From JADMJV01 sp964649085 (GTDB lineage Bacteria > Vulcanimicrobiota > Xenobia > Xenobiales > JADMJV01): a DNA stretch of 64,000 bases. Position 1 is the stretch's first letter, and each line of letters opens with the position of its first letter. Under the pieces are notes generated by a model. It was not told where the DNA came from, ran no database searches, and saw only the letters and a list, made by a program, of their open reading frames with translations. The stretch is taken from NCBI GenBank assembly GCA_964649085.1, contig CAZYPN010000010.1:104377-168376 (forward strand), read 5' to 3'. A program made the translations under genes and the position numbers. Shown here one piece after another: positions 33,618-41,612 of this stretch.

Positions 33618-34436
33618 TTAGCGCTCATCGCTTTTCCTCAAACGCTGGCTTTGGGCGTCGAGCACCGCGCGCTCTTCCTCGGTAAGTGAAGCCATCCCCT
33701 CGCTGCGAAGCTTGTCCAGGATACGATCCACTTCGGCCTCGAGGGGACTGACGGGCGCAGCCTGAAAGGCGGGGCGCAAGGGAGTGACCTTGGCCCCGGA
33801 AAAATCGCTGCTAAGGCGTGTTTTGCGCGTCGACTGTTTGGAGCGAGCGAACCAACGCGAATGCATCAACCAGTTGCGTCGCACCATGAGATAGGCCACC
33901 GCGATAGGACTGAGCATGGCCGGCCAGTAGGGCGCAGGAAAGGTCGCCAGTACCAGCAGCACCTCGATGGCCAGCATGAAACGAGAAGTGACGGGCAAGA
34001 TGAGATAAAAGTGAATGATGGGTTGAGTATTGTCCCAGTGGAGAAAGCAGAAGGCCGCGATCAACGTAGCAAAGGGAACAGAAAGCCCCCCCAGCGCAAA
34101 GGGAAGCGCGGTCACTGCACTGGTGAGTACCGTGATCAGGCCGGCTACCACAGCAGCCCCGAAGACCAGGCGGTAGAATCGGGTCGTTCCCAGCATTTCT
34201 TCCACAGCACTGGCGAAACCCACGAAGAAAACCAGCATGATCACCGTCCACACGGACAGAGTGGCGGCGAACGGGTAGGTGATCAGGCGCCAGGCTTCAA
34301 AACCCAGCACCCGGGCAGGATCCAGGCTCAGCCACTCCCCGCCCATATGCGGAGCCTGGCTGGTGACGATCCATCCCAAAGCCACCAGGATCAGCAGCAC
34401 CCGGACACCCGGGGTTATACGGTGAACGCCCAACAT
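33618..34436 (-). CDS. Rhomboid-like integral membrane protein, probably inactive
   Basis: 272 residues with about six membrane helices, the rhomboid-fold signature FEAWRLITYPFAAT and a C-terminal cytosolic tail ending in a helical segment (LEAEVDRILDKLRSEGMASL). This tail type is common in bacterial rhomboid-related proteins. The active-site GxSG is replaced by GLSV and no His is seen in the last helix, so protease activity is doubtful. It precedes the HD-GYP gene on the same strand. Confidence 0.78.
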   Translation of the reverse strand: MLGVHRITPGVRVLLILVALGWIVTSQAPHMGGEWLSLDPARVLGFEAWRLITYPFAATLSVWTVIMLVFFVGFASAVEEMLGTTRFYRLVFGAAVVAGLITVLTSAVTALPFALGGLSVPFATLIAAFCFLHWDNTQPIIHFYLILPVTSRFMLAIEVLLVLATFPAPYWPAMLSPIAVAYLMVRRNWLMHSRWFARSKQSTRKTRLSSDFSGAKVTPLRPAFQAAPVSPLEAEVDRILDKLRSEGMASLTEEERAVLDAQSQRLRKSDER

Positions 34437-34520
34437 CAGTTCATAGTTCTGTGGCTCTTCCGCACCACCCTCTCTTGGATTTGGGGGCCGACCCAGATTA
34501 CGGCCAAAGATTTCGAGCCA

Positions 34521-34554
34521 AAAAAATCCCCGCGAGAGCGAATCTCGCGGGGAT
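34521..34554 (-). terminator. Intrinsic terminator downstream of the low-complexity protein gene
   Basis: A 12-bp perfect stem (34526-34537 / 34543-34554) with GCGAA loop is followed on the minus strand by six T residues (34526-34521). It lies 25 bp after the stop at 34579 and also isolates the rhomboid-like gene from upstream transcription. An ATTTT run on the plus side makes it partly bidirectional. Confidence 0.88.
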
Positions 34555-34578
34555 TTTCTACCTGGCCCTTACGCAGAG

Positions 34579-35460
34579 CTAGAATCCACCCAGACCTCCC
34601 AGGCCACCCATGCCGCCCATTTGCTGCTGCTGTTGCTGCGCCTGAGCCTGCTGGAAGGGGTCAAATCCGAGAGCGCTCTGCACCAGTACCCGCGTGCTGG
34701 GCTGGGGCTGGAAGCCCTGCTGAGCATACTGGGTAGCTTTAGCCTGGAGCTGCCCCTTGGCCGCAGCCGTCTGGGGATTGCCTGCTCCACCCCCGAGCCC
34801 GGGGAAACCGCCGCCAGCGCCCGGAATGCCTCCGGGACCGCGGCCGCCCTGGATACCACCCACACCGGGGATACCGCCTCCCTGGCCGGGAATGCCGCCC
34901 TGTCCGGGAATGCCACCCTGACCGGGAATTCCGCCCATTCCAGGGATGCCGCCTCCGGCCTGCAGACACTGAGCCGCCAGGTTGGACAACTCGGCATCGG
35001 GACCACCCTGTTGTTGCTGATCACCAGCTCCCTGAGGTCCACCGGCTTCGGGGGCCCCACCAGCCGGCGCTCCACCGCCCTCGCCGCCGCCGGGCTGACC
35101 TCCGCCCTGCTCGCCGCCACCTTGCTGACCACCCTGCTGGGCGCCTTGAGGAGCCTCGGCCTGCTTGCCGTTCTTCAAATCTTCGATTTGCTTTTCCAGG
35201 TCCTTGACTTTGTCTTCGACCTTCTTGTCGTCTTTGTCGTCCTTTTTCTTGGCGTCCTCAGGCTTCTTAGCCTCGTCGGGCTTCTTGGTGTCGTCCGCCT
35301 TCTTGGCGTCCTTGGTTTCAGCCGACGGTTCAAATTTTTCTTTGGGAGCCTCTTGAGCTTTGGGAGACTCTTTCTTTATCGCCTCTTGCTTGGGCGCTTC
35401 GGCCTTCGGTTTGGGCGCGGCCGCTTTCTGGGTTTGACCACCTTTAATCGTGTTTGACAC
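34579..35460 (-). CDS. Low-complexity Lys/Glu- then Gly/Pro-rich protein
   Basis: 293 residues in three zones: a Lys/Glu/Ala-rich segment (1-75; KKPDEAKKPEDAKKKDD), a short coiled coil (VEDKVKDLEKQIEDLK, about 80-97), then Gln/Gly- and GGIPGQ-repeat tracts (100-235) and a Gln-rich C-terminus ending GGMGGLGGLGGF. No signal peptide or known domain. The GTG start has AAGGAG 8 nt upstream. It is monocistronic between an inverted-repeat-rich leader region and a strong terminator. A disordered structural or condensate-forming role is possible, but unsupported by homology. Confidence 0.8.
   Translation of the reverse strand: MSNTIKGGQTQKAAAPKPKAEAPKQEAIKKESPKAQEAPKEKFEPSAETKDAKKADDTKKPDEAKKPEDAKKKDDKDDKKVEDKVKDLEKQIEDLKNGKQAEAPQGAQQGGQQGGGEQGGGQPGGGEGGGAPAGGAPEAGGPQGAGDQQQQGGPDAELSNLAAQCLQAGGGIPGMGGIPGQGGIPGQGGIPGQGGGIPGVGGIQGGRGPGGIPGAGGGFPGLGGGAGNPQTAAAKGQLQAKATQYAQQGFQPQPSTRVLVQSALGFDPFQQAQAQQQQQQMGGMGGLGGLGGF
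34785..34962 (-). repeat. Gly-Gly-Ile-Pro-Gly coding repeat tract
   Basis: Approximate boundaries. Repeated 15-18-nt units encode GGIPGQ, GGIPGM, GGIPGV, GGIQGG and GGFPGL. Three consecutive GGIPGQ units are nearly identical in DNA, which makes slippage likely. The encoded segment is collagen- or elastin-like in composition, but lacks the strict G-x-y periodicity of collagen. Confidence 0.75.
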
Positions 35461-35662
35461 TGGTCGATCTCCTTATTGGACTTGTAGCTATGCTAACACG
35501 CCCAACTGCCCGGCGTACCCGGGTTTTATTACAAAAAAGTTACAGATATGAACTTCCTGCAACTGCCCCGCGGAGCCCGCACAGGCAAACCCCTTTACAA
35601 AGACTGAAAACGCCCTAAAACATTGTAAACAGCCTGTTAACAACAGGAACTCCCAAAACCGG
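35461..35662. promoter_or_regulatory. A+T-rich intergenic region with inverted repeats
   Basis: This 200-bp gap between the low-complexity protein gene (leftward) and tRNA-Leu (rightward) contains a perfect palindrome CCTGTT-AAC-AACAGG (35633-35647) and a wider pair TTTACAA (35594-35600) / TTGTAAA (35623-35629). TAATAA near 35530 on the minus strand is a possible -10 for the leftward gene, with no good -35. It reads as a regulatory region, with operator sites unproven. Confidence 0.45.
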
Positions 35663-35692
35663 TTGACGACTCCCCAGAGGTCGTGGTATTCT
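35663..35692 (+). promoter_or_regulatory. Promoter of tRNA-Leu
   Basis: TTGACG (35663-35668) and TATTCT (35687-35692) are separated by 18 nt, putting the transcription start within a few bases of the mature tRNA 5' end at 35704. A one-gene transcript is expected because a terminator follows at once. Confidence 0.7.
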
Positions 35693-35703
35693 CCGGCCAC
35701 CAC

Positions 35704-35788
35704 GCGGAAGTGGCGGAATTGGTAGACGCGCAGGACTCAGGATTCTGTGGGGCAACCTGTGAGAGTTCGAATCTCTCCTTCCGCACCA
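35704..35788 (+). tRNA. tRNA-Leu (anticodon CAG)
   Basis: An 85-nt class II tRNA. The acceptor stem GCGGAAG pairs with CTTCCGC, and the D-arm contains TGGCGGAATTGGTAGACGCG. The anticodon stem-loop CAGGA-CTCAGGA-TTCTG places CAG as anticodon (reads CTG). A variable arm TGGGGCAACCTGTG follows, with T-arm GAGAGTTCGAATCTCTC and an encoded CCA end. Confidence 0.97.
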
Positions 35789-35793
35789 AATGC

Positions 35794-35831
35794 AAAAGAA
35801 GAAGGCTCTCCTCGGAGAGCCTTCTTCTTTT
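35794..35831. terminator. Bidirectional terminator between tRNA-Leu and hppA
   Basis: A 17-bp perfect stem (35794-35810 / 35815-35831) with CTCG loop. The A/T-rich outer ends supply TTCTTCTTTT in both directions. It ends the tRNA transcript on the plus strand and the hppA transcript on the minus strand, whose stop codon lies 23 bp away. Confidence 0.92.
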
Positions 35832-35853
35832 GCGTCAGACGGGCCGGGCCCGA

Positions 35854-38001
35854 TTACTGAAAGAGGCGCTGAACCACCCCGCCGTAGGTGACCACGAAGG
35901 GCGCAAACACCAGGCTGATGATGGCCATCAACTTGATCAAGATGTTGAGAGCCGGACCCGAAGTGTCTTTGAACGGGTCGCCCACAGTGTCACCGACGAC
36001 CGCAGCCTTGTGGGCCTCGGTACCGCGTCCACCCAGTTCACCCGTCTCAATGTACTTCTTGGCATTGTCCCAGGAGCCACCCGAATTGGCCATGGAAATC
36101 GCGAAGATCACCGCGGTCACCAGCGCCCCCACCAGCAACCCGGCGAGCATTTTGGGCCCGAAGAGAAACCCCACCGCGATGGGACTGATCACCACCATCA
36201 GTCCCGGTGCCAACATCTCGCGCAGCGACGCCGCAGTGGCGATATCGACGCAGCGGGCGTATTCGGCCTTGGCCGTGCCTTCCATCAGGCCGGGAATGGT
36301 GCGAAACTGACGGCGAACCTCTTCGATCATATCCAGGGCTGCCAGCCCCACCGAACGCATCGTCATCGCCGAGAAAGCGCAGGTCAGAGCCGCTCCTACC
36401 AGCAGTCCGGCCATGACCCACGGGTCGAGCAGATCGATGCGCTCCAGACTGTCGGGAAGTCGCAGTGCAGCGGCCTGAGCCTGGCACTGGGTGATGTAGG
36501 CCGAGAAGAGGGCCAGGGCCGTCAGAGCCGCCGAACCGATGGCAAAGCCTTTGCCAACAGCAGCCGTCGTGTTGCCAGCCGCATCCAGGCAGTCGGTGCG
36601 TTTGCGGATGTCCGCACCCATGTGAGCCATCTCGGCCAGTCCGCCGGCGTTATCGGCCACCGGTCCATATGCGTCGATGGTAAGCGCCACCGAGATCGTA
36701 CCGAGCATGCCGATGGCCGAGAGGGCAATGCCATACATCCCGGCCTGAGAAACGGCGACGACCAGCGTGATGGCCAGCAAAAGACAGGGAATCACGGCGC
36801 TGTTATAGCCCAACGCCAGACCATAGATGATGTTGGTGGCGGTACCCGTGGTGCTGGCCTTGGCAACCTCACGCGTGGGACCGTAACTGTGGGAGGTGAA
36901 GTACTCGGTCAGAAAGCCGATCAAAAACCCCGAGACCAGACCCGCGAGGAACGACAGATAGACGCCCAAACTGGTGACCTTGGCCCCCCCTGTGGTCAGG
37001 CTGAACTCGGCCGGCAGCAGATAGCTGGTCAGGAAGTAGCCCATGACGCCCATGAGCAGCGTGGCCAGCATCAGCATCTTTTTCAAGGCACTCTGCACTT
37101 CTTCTTCTGTGCGCGCCTTGAAGGCGATAATCCCCAGGAAACTGGCCGGAATGCCCAGACACGAGACGGCCAGCGGATACAGCAGAGCGTTGAGGTTGTC
37201 GGCAAAGGCCAGAGCCCCGATCACCATAGCGGCGCAGGTCGACTCGGCCACCGAACCAAAGAGGTCGGCCCCCATGCCGGCCACGTCGCCTACGTTGTCG
37301 CCTACATTGTCGGCGATGACGGCCGGGTTGCGAGGATCGTCCTCCGGAATGCCGGCTTCTACCTTGCCCACCAGGTCGGCGCCCACGTCAGCGGCCTTGG
37401 TATAAATCCCCCCGCCTACACGCGCGAACAGAGCCACAGAGGACCCGCCCAACCCGAATCCCGAGAGGATTTCCATGATCGTGTGAGGCTCATAGCCCTT
37501 CAGGCCCGCCGCCAGGGCCACATAGCAGCCAATCATACCCAGCACCGCCAGGCCGCTGAGCCCGAAACCCATGACAGCACCGGCGTTGATGGCCGTCGAG
37601 AACCCCTTCTCCAGGGACTCTCGCGCCGAAACTGCGGTGCGCACATTGCCAGCCGTGGCGGTTCGCATGCCGATGAAGCCGGCCAGAATGGAGGTGATGG
37701 CACCAAAGACAAAGGCGCCTGCAGAAGGCAAACCCTCGCGCAGGTCCTTGGTGTGGGGGTCGTCGATCAGGGCCGCGATGACGGCTCCGAAAACAGCGAT
37801 GAACACGGCCAGCGTCTTGTACTCGCGCATCAGGAAGGCCATGGCGCCGTCGCGAATAGCCTGGGCGATTTCGTTGAGCTTCTGGCTTTCCTCGGGGGAA
37901 GCCGCCCCCTGCTCTACGGACACGCTTTGGACCCGTAGATGGAAATAACCGGCGAGGGCCAGTGAGGCCACTCCCGAACCGACGATCAGACCTACAACCA
38001 C
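35854..38001 (-). CDS. hppA: Membrane-bound proton/sodium-translocating pyrophosphatase
   Basis: Couples PPi hydrolysis to ion pumping. The 715 residues show about 16 membrane helices, the substrate motif YTKAADVGADLVGKVEAGIP, IADNVGDNVGDVAGMGADLF and the C-terminal VVGDTVGDPFKDTSGPALN. In the segment GNTTAAVGKGFAIGSAAL the diagnostic position is Ala instead of Lys, which marks the potassium-dependent class. H+ versus Na+ specificity is not resolved. The GTG start has AGGAG 6 nt upstream. Confidence 0.97.
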   Translation of the reverse strand: MVVGLIVGSGVASLALAGYFHLRVQSVSVEQGAASPEESQKLNEIAQAIRDGAMAFLMREYKTLAVFIAVFGAVIAALIDDPHTKDLREGLPSAGAFVFGAITSILAGFIGMRTATAGNVRTAVSARESLEKGFSTAINAGAVMGFGLSGLAVLGMIGCYVALAAGLKGYEPHTIMEILSGFGLGGSSVALFARVGGGIYTKAADVGADLVGKVEAGIPEDDPRNPAVIADNVGDNVGDVAGMGADLFGSVAESTCAAMVIGALAFADNLNALLYPLAVSCLGIPASFLGIIAFKARTEEEVQSALKKMLMLATLLMGVMGYFLTSYLLPAEFSLTTGGAKVTSLGVYLSFLAGLVSGFLIGFLTEYFTSHSYGPTREVAKASTTGTATNIIYGLALGYNSAVIPCLLLAITLVVAVSQAGMYGIALSAIGMLGTISVALTIDAYGPVADNAGGLAEMAHMGADIRKRTDCLDAAGNTTAAVGKGFAIGSAALTALALFSAYITQCQAQAAALRLPDSLERIDLLDPWVMAGLLVGAALTCAFSAMTMRSVGLAALDMIEEVRRQFRTIPGLMEGTAKAEYARCVDIATAASLREMLAPGLMVVISPIAVGFLFGPKMLAGLLVGALVTAVIFAISMANSGGSWDNAKKYIETGELGGRGTEAHKAAVVGDTVGDPFKDTSGPALNILIKLMAIISLVFAPFVVTYGGVVQRLFQ

Positions 38002-38083
38002 AGGAAACTCCTACATCTACCCGAAAAGTAGGCCCCTCTACGACGCCGCCTATCAACCCCCTGCATGAATTTCCAGCACCTGT

Positions 38084-39394
38084 TCAGGGGGATTCTGATT
38101 CTGGATCAGGACGGGTCTCAATCACCCAGGGCAGGGCCAGCAATCCGAAGAGCGGTACCAGAAACACCCAGAACAGGGTTTTCTGAATGCTGACGATGCC
38201 TCCGCGGGAAACTTCACCGATCAGAAATGGTCCGAAGGCCGTGATGACCCGACCGATGTTGTAGCAAAATCCCGAACCGGTGGCCCGCAGGCGGGTGGGA
38301 AACAACTCGGGCAAATAATAGGTGAAACTACCGAAGACACCAAAAACCGTCAGGCCGATCATGAACTGCATCCAGACCTTCAACTGAGGGCTTAAGGGAA
38401 GACCATAGGTCGCCAGTACGGCCAGCATGGAGCCGGCAAAGTAGCAACCGAACATCGGCCGACGCCCCCAACGATTGGCCAGGGGAACCGTGAGCATGGT
38501 GCCGAGAAAGCCACCCAAACTGAACAGATAGGTAGCCTGAAGCTTCCACTCGGCGCTCAGGCGGGCCGCTGAGGCGGGCTCCAGGCCCTCGACCTGGGCC
38601 TGTTGCAACGCCAGTCCACCGGCAAAAAGGGGCATGAAAGTCGCCAGGGCCCACCACCCCAGCAGGGCCGTGACGGCCATGAGGACGCCGCTGCGGGTGA
38701 GGGGCCACATAGCGGGGCTGAACAACTCTCGCAGGCGGGGCTGTCGGTCGCCTTCTTGCTGAAAAGTTTCCGGTTCTTTCAAAATGAGTCGCATCAGAGC
38801 GGCAGCCACGGCCGGGAGCAGGCCAAAAAGGAAAACCACCCGCCAGGAATACTCCGGGTGGTCGGGCAACCACAGGCCCGCCACCAATTTGTTGATCAGA
38901 GCCGCACACACCAGTCCGAAGGGGGCTGAAGTATAGAGCAAGGCCCCCGCCTCAACGCGCCGACTGCGGGGCACAACCTCCGATACCATGGCGGCACCCG
39001 CAGCCCATTCGCCCCCGATACCCAGGCTGGAAATCACTCGACAGACCATCAAGAAGTAGACGTTGGGAGAGGCGGCGCAGAGGGCCGTTCCCAAAGAATA
39101 GAGCACAATGGTGATCAGCAGGGTGCGAGTGCGGCCGATCTTGTCCGCCAGCCACCCAAAGAAGATACCGCCAACGGCCCAGCCCAGCAGCAGAATGGAG
39201 GTCAAGATGCCGGTGTACTGTCGCGTGGCGGCCACGGCCGCGTCGCTGCCCAGGGGCAGCTTCAACAGGGTGGGAATGCAGTTCTCGGCGACATAGTTGA
39301 AGAGCAGCGCATCGATGATGTCAAAACCCCAACCCAACCAGGCCGCGAAAACCACCGCCCACTGATAGCCAGTCATGCCCCAGGGCCAGCGCAT
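38084..39394 (-). CDS. MFS transporter (metabolite:H+ symporter type)
   Basis: 436 residues, 12 predicted membrane helices. The loop 2-3 motif GWLADKIGRTRTLL and the loop 8-9 counterpart LANRWGRRPMFG are present, along with CRVISSLGIGGEWAAGAAMV typical of the carboxylate/aromatic-acid symporter branch (SHS/AAHS). The substrate is not identifiable. It starts 2 bp after the HD-domain gene and ends the gspE-fusion operon, so expression is probably tied to that operon. Confidence 0.88.
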   Translation of the reverse strand: MRWPWGMTGYQWAVVFAAWLGWGFDIIDALLFNYVAENCIPTLLKLPLGSDAAVAATRQYTGILTSILLLGWAVGGIFFGWLADKIGRTRTLLITIVLYSLGTALCAASPNVYFLMVCRVISSLGIGGEWAAGAAMVSEVVPRSRRVEAGALLYTSAPFGLVCAALINKLVAGLWLPDHPEYSWRVVFLFGLLPAVAAALMRLILKEPETFQQEGDRQPRLRELFSPAMWPLTRSGVLMAVTALLGWWALATFMPLFAGGLALQQAQVEGLEPASAARLSAEWKLQATYLFSLGGFLGTMLTVPLANRWGRRPMFGCYFAGSMLAVLATYGLPLSPQLKVWMQFMIGLTVFGVFGSFTYYLPELFPTRLRATGSGFCYNIGRVITAFGPFLIGEVSRGGIVSIQKTLFWVFLVPLFGLLALPWVIETRPDPESESP

Positions 39395-39396
39395 CG

Positions 39397-40350
39397 TCAG
39401 GCAACCTCACCCGGACTTGAAGCCAGCAGTTGCTGAAGTTTGCCCGCCACCGATAGCCCTACCAGGGCATCGACGACCGAAGGATGGTGCAGGTGGGCGA
39501 ACTGCAGGGCGAATCGCTGGGCCAGCACGTCCGGCTCTGTTCCGGCGTGGGCCTGAGCGAACTCCTGGAAGTGCTCGGCCAGCACCAGTACCCAGATTTC
39601 CAGGGCCAGGTCGGGAGTCTGGTCGTAACGAGCGTGGTGGTGCTCGACCAGCGGGGCAAGATCGGCCAGAAGTCGACCTCGTCTCAGGAACTCGCCCCCC
39701 GCCCGAGCGTGGTCCTGTGCGTCGAGCAACTTGCCGACGTCGTGATAGACACCCGCCCGCTGAAGACGCTGGCGCTGATGGGCCGAGATATCCAGCAATC
39801 GAGCCAGCTCCACCGCCATACGCGCCACCCGATCCACGTGTCCGCTTCCAGCGCTGGCCTCGACGGCACCCACCATCATCGATTCGGCCTCGCTTTGATA
39901 GGCGGCAAAATCTTCGATTCGCCCCACAGCGTCCCAAGAGTGAGCGACCAGCTCCAGCATGGCATTCCAGACCTCTTCAGCCGGGGGGTGCAGGGCCTTC
40001 TCGAGAATGAGGAAGCCTACGATGCGCCCGAAACTGCGAATGGGCAAAGCCCAGCAAGGTCCCGAGGCAGCCAGACCGGCCGCCAGGTCGCCGCGAGGGC
40101 TTTCCCAATGAACGCGCTCGGCACGCAGCCAGGCCGTGCCTAACAGCGTGGCATCAGAGGCCTCCCAGGACTGCCCCGTAGAGGGCTGGACCCAGTGAAG
40201 GTCCTGTCCCAGGAAGAACCAGCAACGTTCGGCCTCGGCCAGTTGAGCCCCGAGATATTCCAGTGAGGTCGCCCACTCCTGACGGGATCGCATCAAGGAT
40301 AATTCCTGAATAGCCGATTGCCAGGGAAAGCTGAGAATCTCTGCGGTCAC
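39397..40350 (-). CDS. HD-domain phosphohydrolase with GAF-like N-terminus
   Basis: 317 residues from the GTG at 40350, which has AGGAGG 5 nt upstream. The N-terminal half (about 1-150) looks like a GAF sensor (CWFFLGQDLHWVQPSTGQSW, PIRSFGRIVGFLILE). The C-terminal HD domain has GHVDRVARMAVELARLLDI, AGVYHDVGKLLDAQDH and VEHHHARYDQ. The HD-GYP signature GYP is missing (DQTPDL), so c-di-GMP hydrolysis is not assured. It lies 8 bp behind the pilC-like gene. Confidence 0.8.
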   Translation of the reverse strand: MTAEILSFPWQSAIQELSLMRSRQEWATSLEYLGAQLAEAERCWFFLGQDLHWVQPSTGQSWEASDATLLGTAWLRAERVHWESPRGDLAAGLAASGPCWALPIRSFGRIVGFLILEKALHPPAEEVWNAMLELVAHSWDAVGRIEDFAAYQSEAESMMVGAVEASAGSGHVDRVARMAVELARLLDISAHQRQRLQRAGVYHDVGKLLDAQDHARAGGEFLRRGRLLADLAPLVEHHHARYDQTPDLALEIWVLVLAEHFQEFAQAHAGTEPDVLAQRFALQFAHLHHPSVVDALVGLSVAGKLQQLLASSPGEVA

Positions 40351-40358
40351 GGTCCCTC

Positions 40359-41612
40359 CTACATCGGTCCCCCGCCTACGCGGGTCGACAAGCTCAGAAT
40401 CGGGAGCAGCAGTCCCATGACGAAAAAGCATACCAGGCCACCCACCAGCACCATCATGGCGGGCTCGAGCACGGCCGTCATGGCACTGACGGTAGCGTCG
40501 ACTTCCTCTTCATAGTAGTTGGCCACATGGGCGAACATCTCGGGCAAAGAACCCGCCTCCTCGCCGATGGAGGCCATTTGCACCATCAGGTCGGGAAAGA
40601 CCAGGGCCTCGTCCAACTTCTCCGAGAGTCGCGCCCCCTCGCTGACCTGACGGGCGACTTTCTCGACCGCTCGGGTGATGACCAGGTTACCAGCGGCGTT
40701 CCCAACCAGGTTGAGGGCCTGAAGCAAAGGCACTCCCGACTGCAGCAGCAGCCCGAAAGTACGGGCAAAGCGAGCAGCCGCCCCTTCCTGAATCAACTGA
40801 TGGAAAAGCGGCAGGTTGTAAAAACAGAGATCCTGCACGTAGGCCCCGGCGCGGGTGCGCACCACGGCTCGATGGAGAAAGGACACCAGGCTGAACCCGA
40901 CCAGCAGGCCGATGAACACCTTGGGATCTTTGGCGTAGGAACTGGCCACCATCAGCGCATGCGTGATGGGGTAGTCGACGGGAATGTTGAGGTCGACGCC
41001 TTCGAAGATCGGCGTGAACATGGGCATGAGAAACACCAGCAAGCAGTAGGTCAGCACCGCCGTGAACACGGAGACGAACAACGGATAGGAGGCTGCGCTC
41101 TTGATTTTTCGGCGTATGGCCACATCTTTCTCGATCATGATGGCCAGACGTCCCACCACCTCCGGCAAATTGCCGCTGGCCTCACCTACCTTGACCATGT
41201 TGATATAGGTGTCGTCGAAAATCCGCTTGTGGCGCTGCAGAGCATCCGAGAAGCGCAGGCCCTTTTGCAAATCGGCGCTGAGCTCTTCCAACAGAGCGGC
41301 CAGCGTCTTACTGCGGGTTCGCTTGCGCATCACAGCCAGAATACGCAACAAAGGCACACCCGCGTGAAGGGTGGTGGCCAGTTGCCGCGTGAAGACCATC
41401 AAGTCTTTTCGGCTCAAACCGAGGTTCAGCCGCACCTTGTGGCTCAGGCTGGCCATGGGCGCGCGAGATTGCTGCTCTTCGACCTCTTGTAATTCGACCA
41501 CCGTGAGGCCACGATTGCGCAGTTCTTGCATCAAAACGTCGCTGTTCTTGGCGCTGGCCTCTCCGCTACTGGATTTGCCCTCGGCATCGATGACGCGGTA
41601 GCGGAACTTCAT
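40359..41612 (-). CDS. Type IV pilus / type II secretion inner-membrane protein PilC/GspF
   Basis: Polytopic platform protein that works with the GspE/PilB ATPase. The 417 residues start MKFRYRVIDAEGKSSSGE and contain two T2SSF domains with membrane helices. Each repeat has the F(A/T)RT/L-x-G-x-PL core (VFTRQLATTLHAGVPLLRIL and FARTFGLLLQSGVPLLQALN). The Glu-Glu-Gly-x-LPE motif (GEASGNLPEV, GEEAGSLPEMF) is typical. It overlaps the ATPase fusion gene by 4 bp (ATGA). Confidence 0.95.
   Translation of the reverse strand: MKFRYRVIDAEGKSSSGEASAKNSDVLMQELRNRGLTVVELQEVEEQQSRAPMASLSHKVRLNLGLSRKDLMVFTRQLATTLHAGVPLLRILAVMRKRTRSKTLAALLEELSADLQKGLRFSDALQRHKRIFDDTYINMVKVGEASGNLPEVVGRLAIMIEKDVAIRRKIKSAASYPLFVSVFTAVLTYCLLVFLMPMFTPIFEGVDLNIPVDYPITHALMVASSYAKDPKVFIGLLVGFSLVSFLHRAVVRTRAGAYVQDLCFYNLPLFHQLIQEGAAARFARTFGLLLQSGVPLLQALNLVGNAAGNLVITRAVEKVARQVSEGARLSEKLDEALVFPDLMVQMASIGEEAGSLPEMFAHVANYYEEEVDATVSAMTAVLEPAMMVLVGGLVCFFVMGLLLPILSLSTRVGGGPM

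Noticed and set aside
34785..34962. The short direct repeats considered as a CRISPR array
   Set aside because: The units are 15-18 nt, in frame, without unique spacers, and no cas genes are present. They encode a Gly-Pro-rich protein tract.
35594..35647. Inverted repeats considered as ends of an insertion sequence or an attachment site beside the tRNA
   Set aside because: No transposase or integrase gene, no target duplication and no direct repeat of the tRNA 3' end were seen.
35683..37938. A 751-codon open frame on the plus strand spanning tRNA-Leu and hppA
   Set aside because: It runs through the tRNA and is antisense to a clear pyrophosphatase. The translation is repetitive His/Gln/Arg-rich with no domain.
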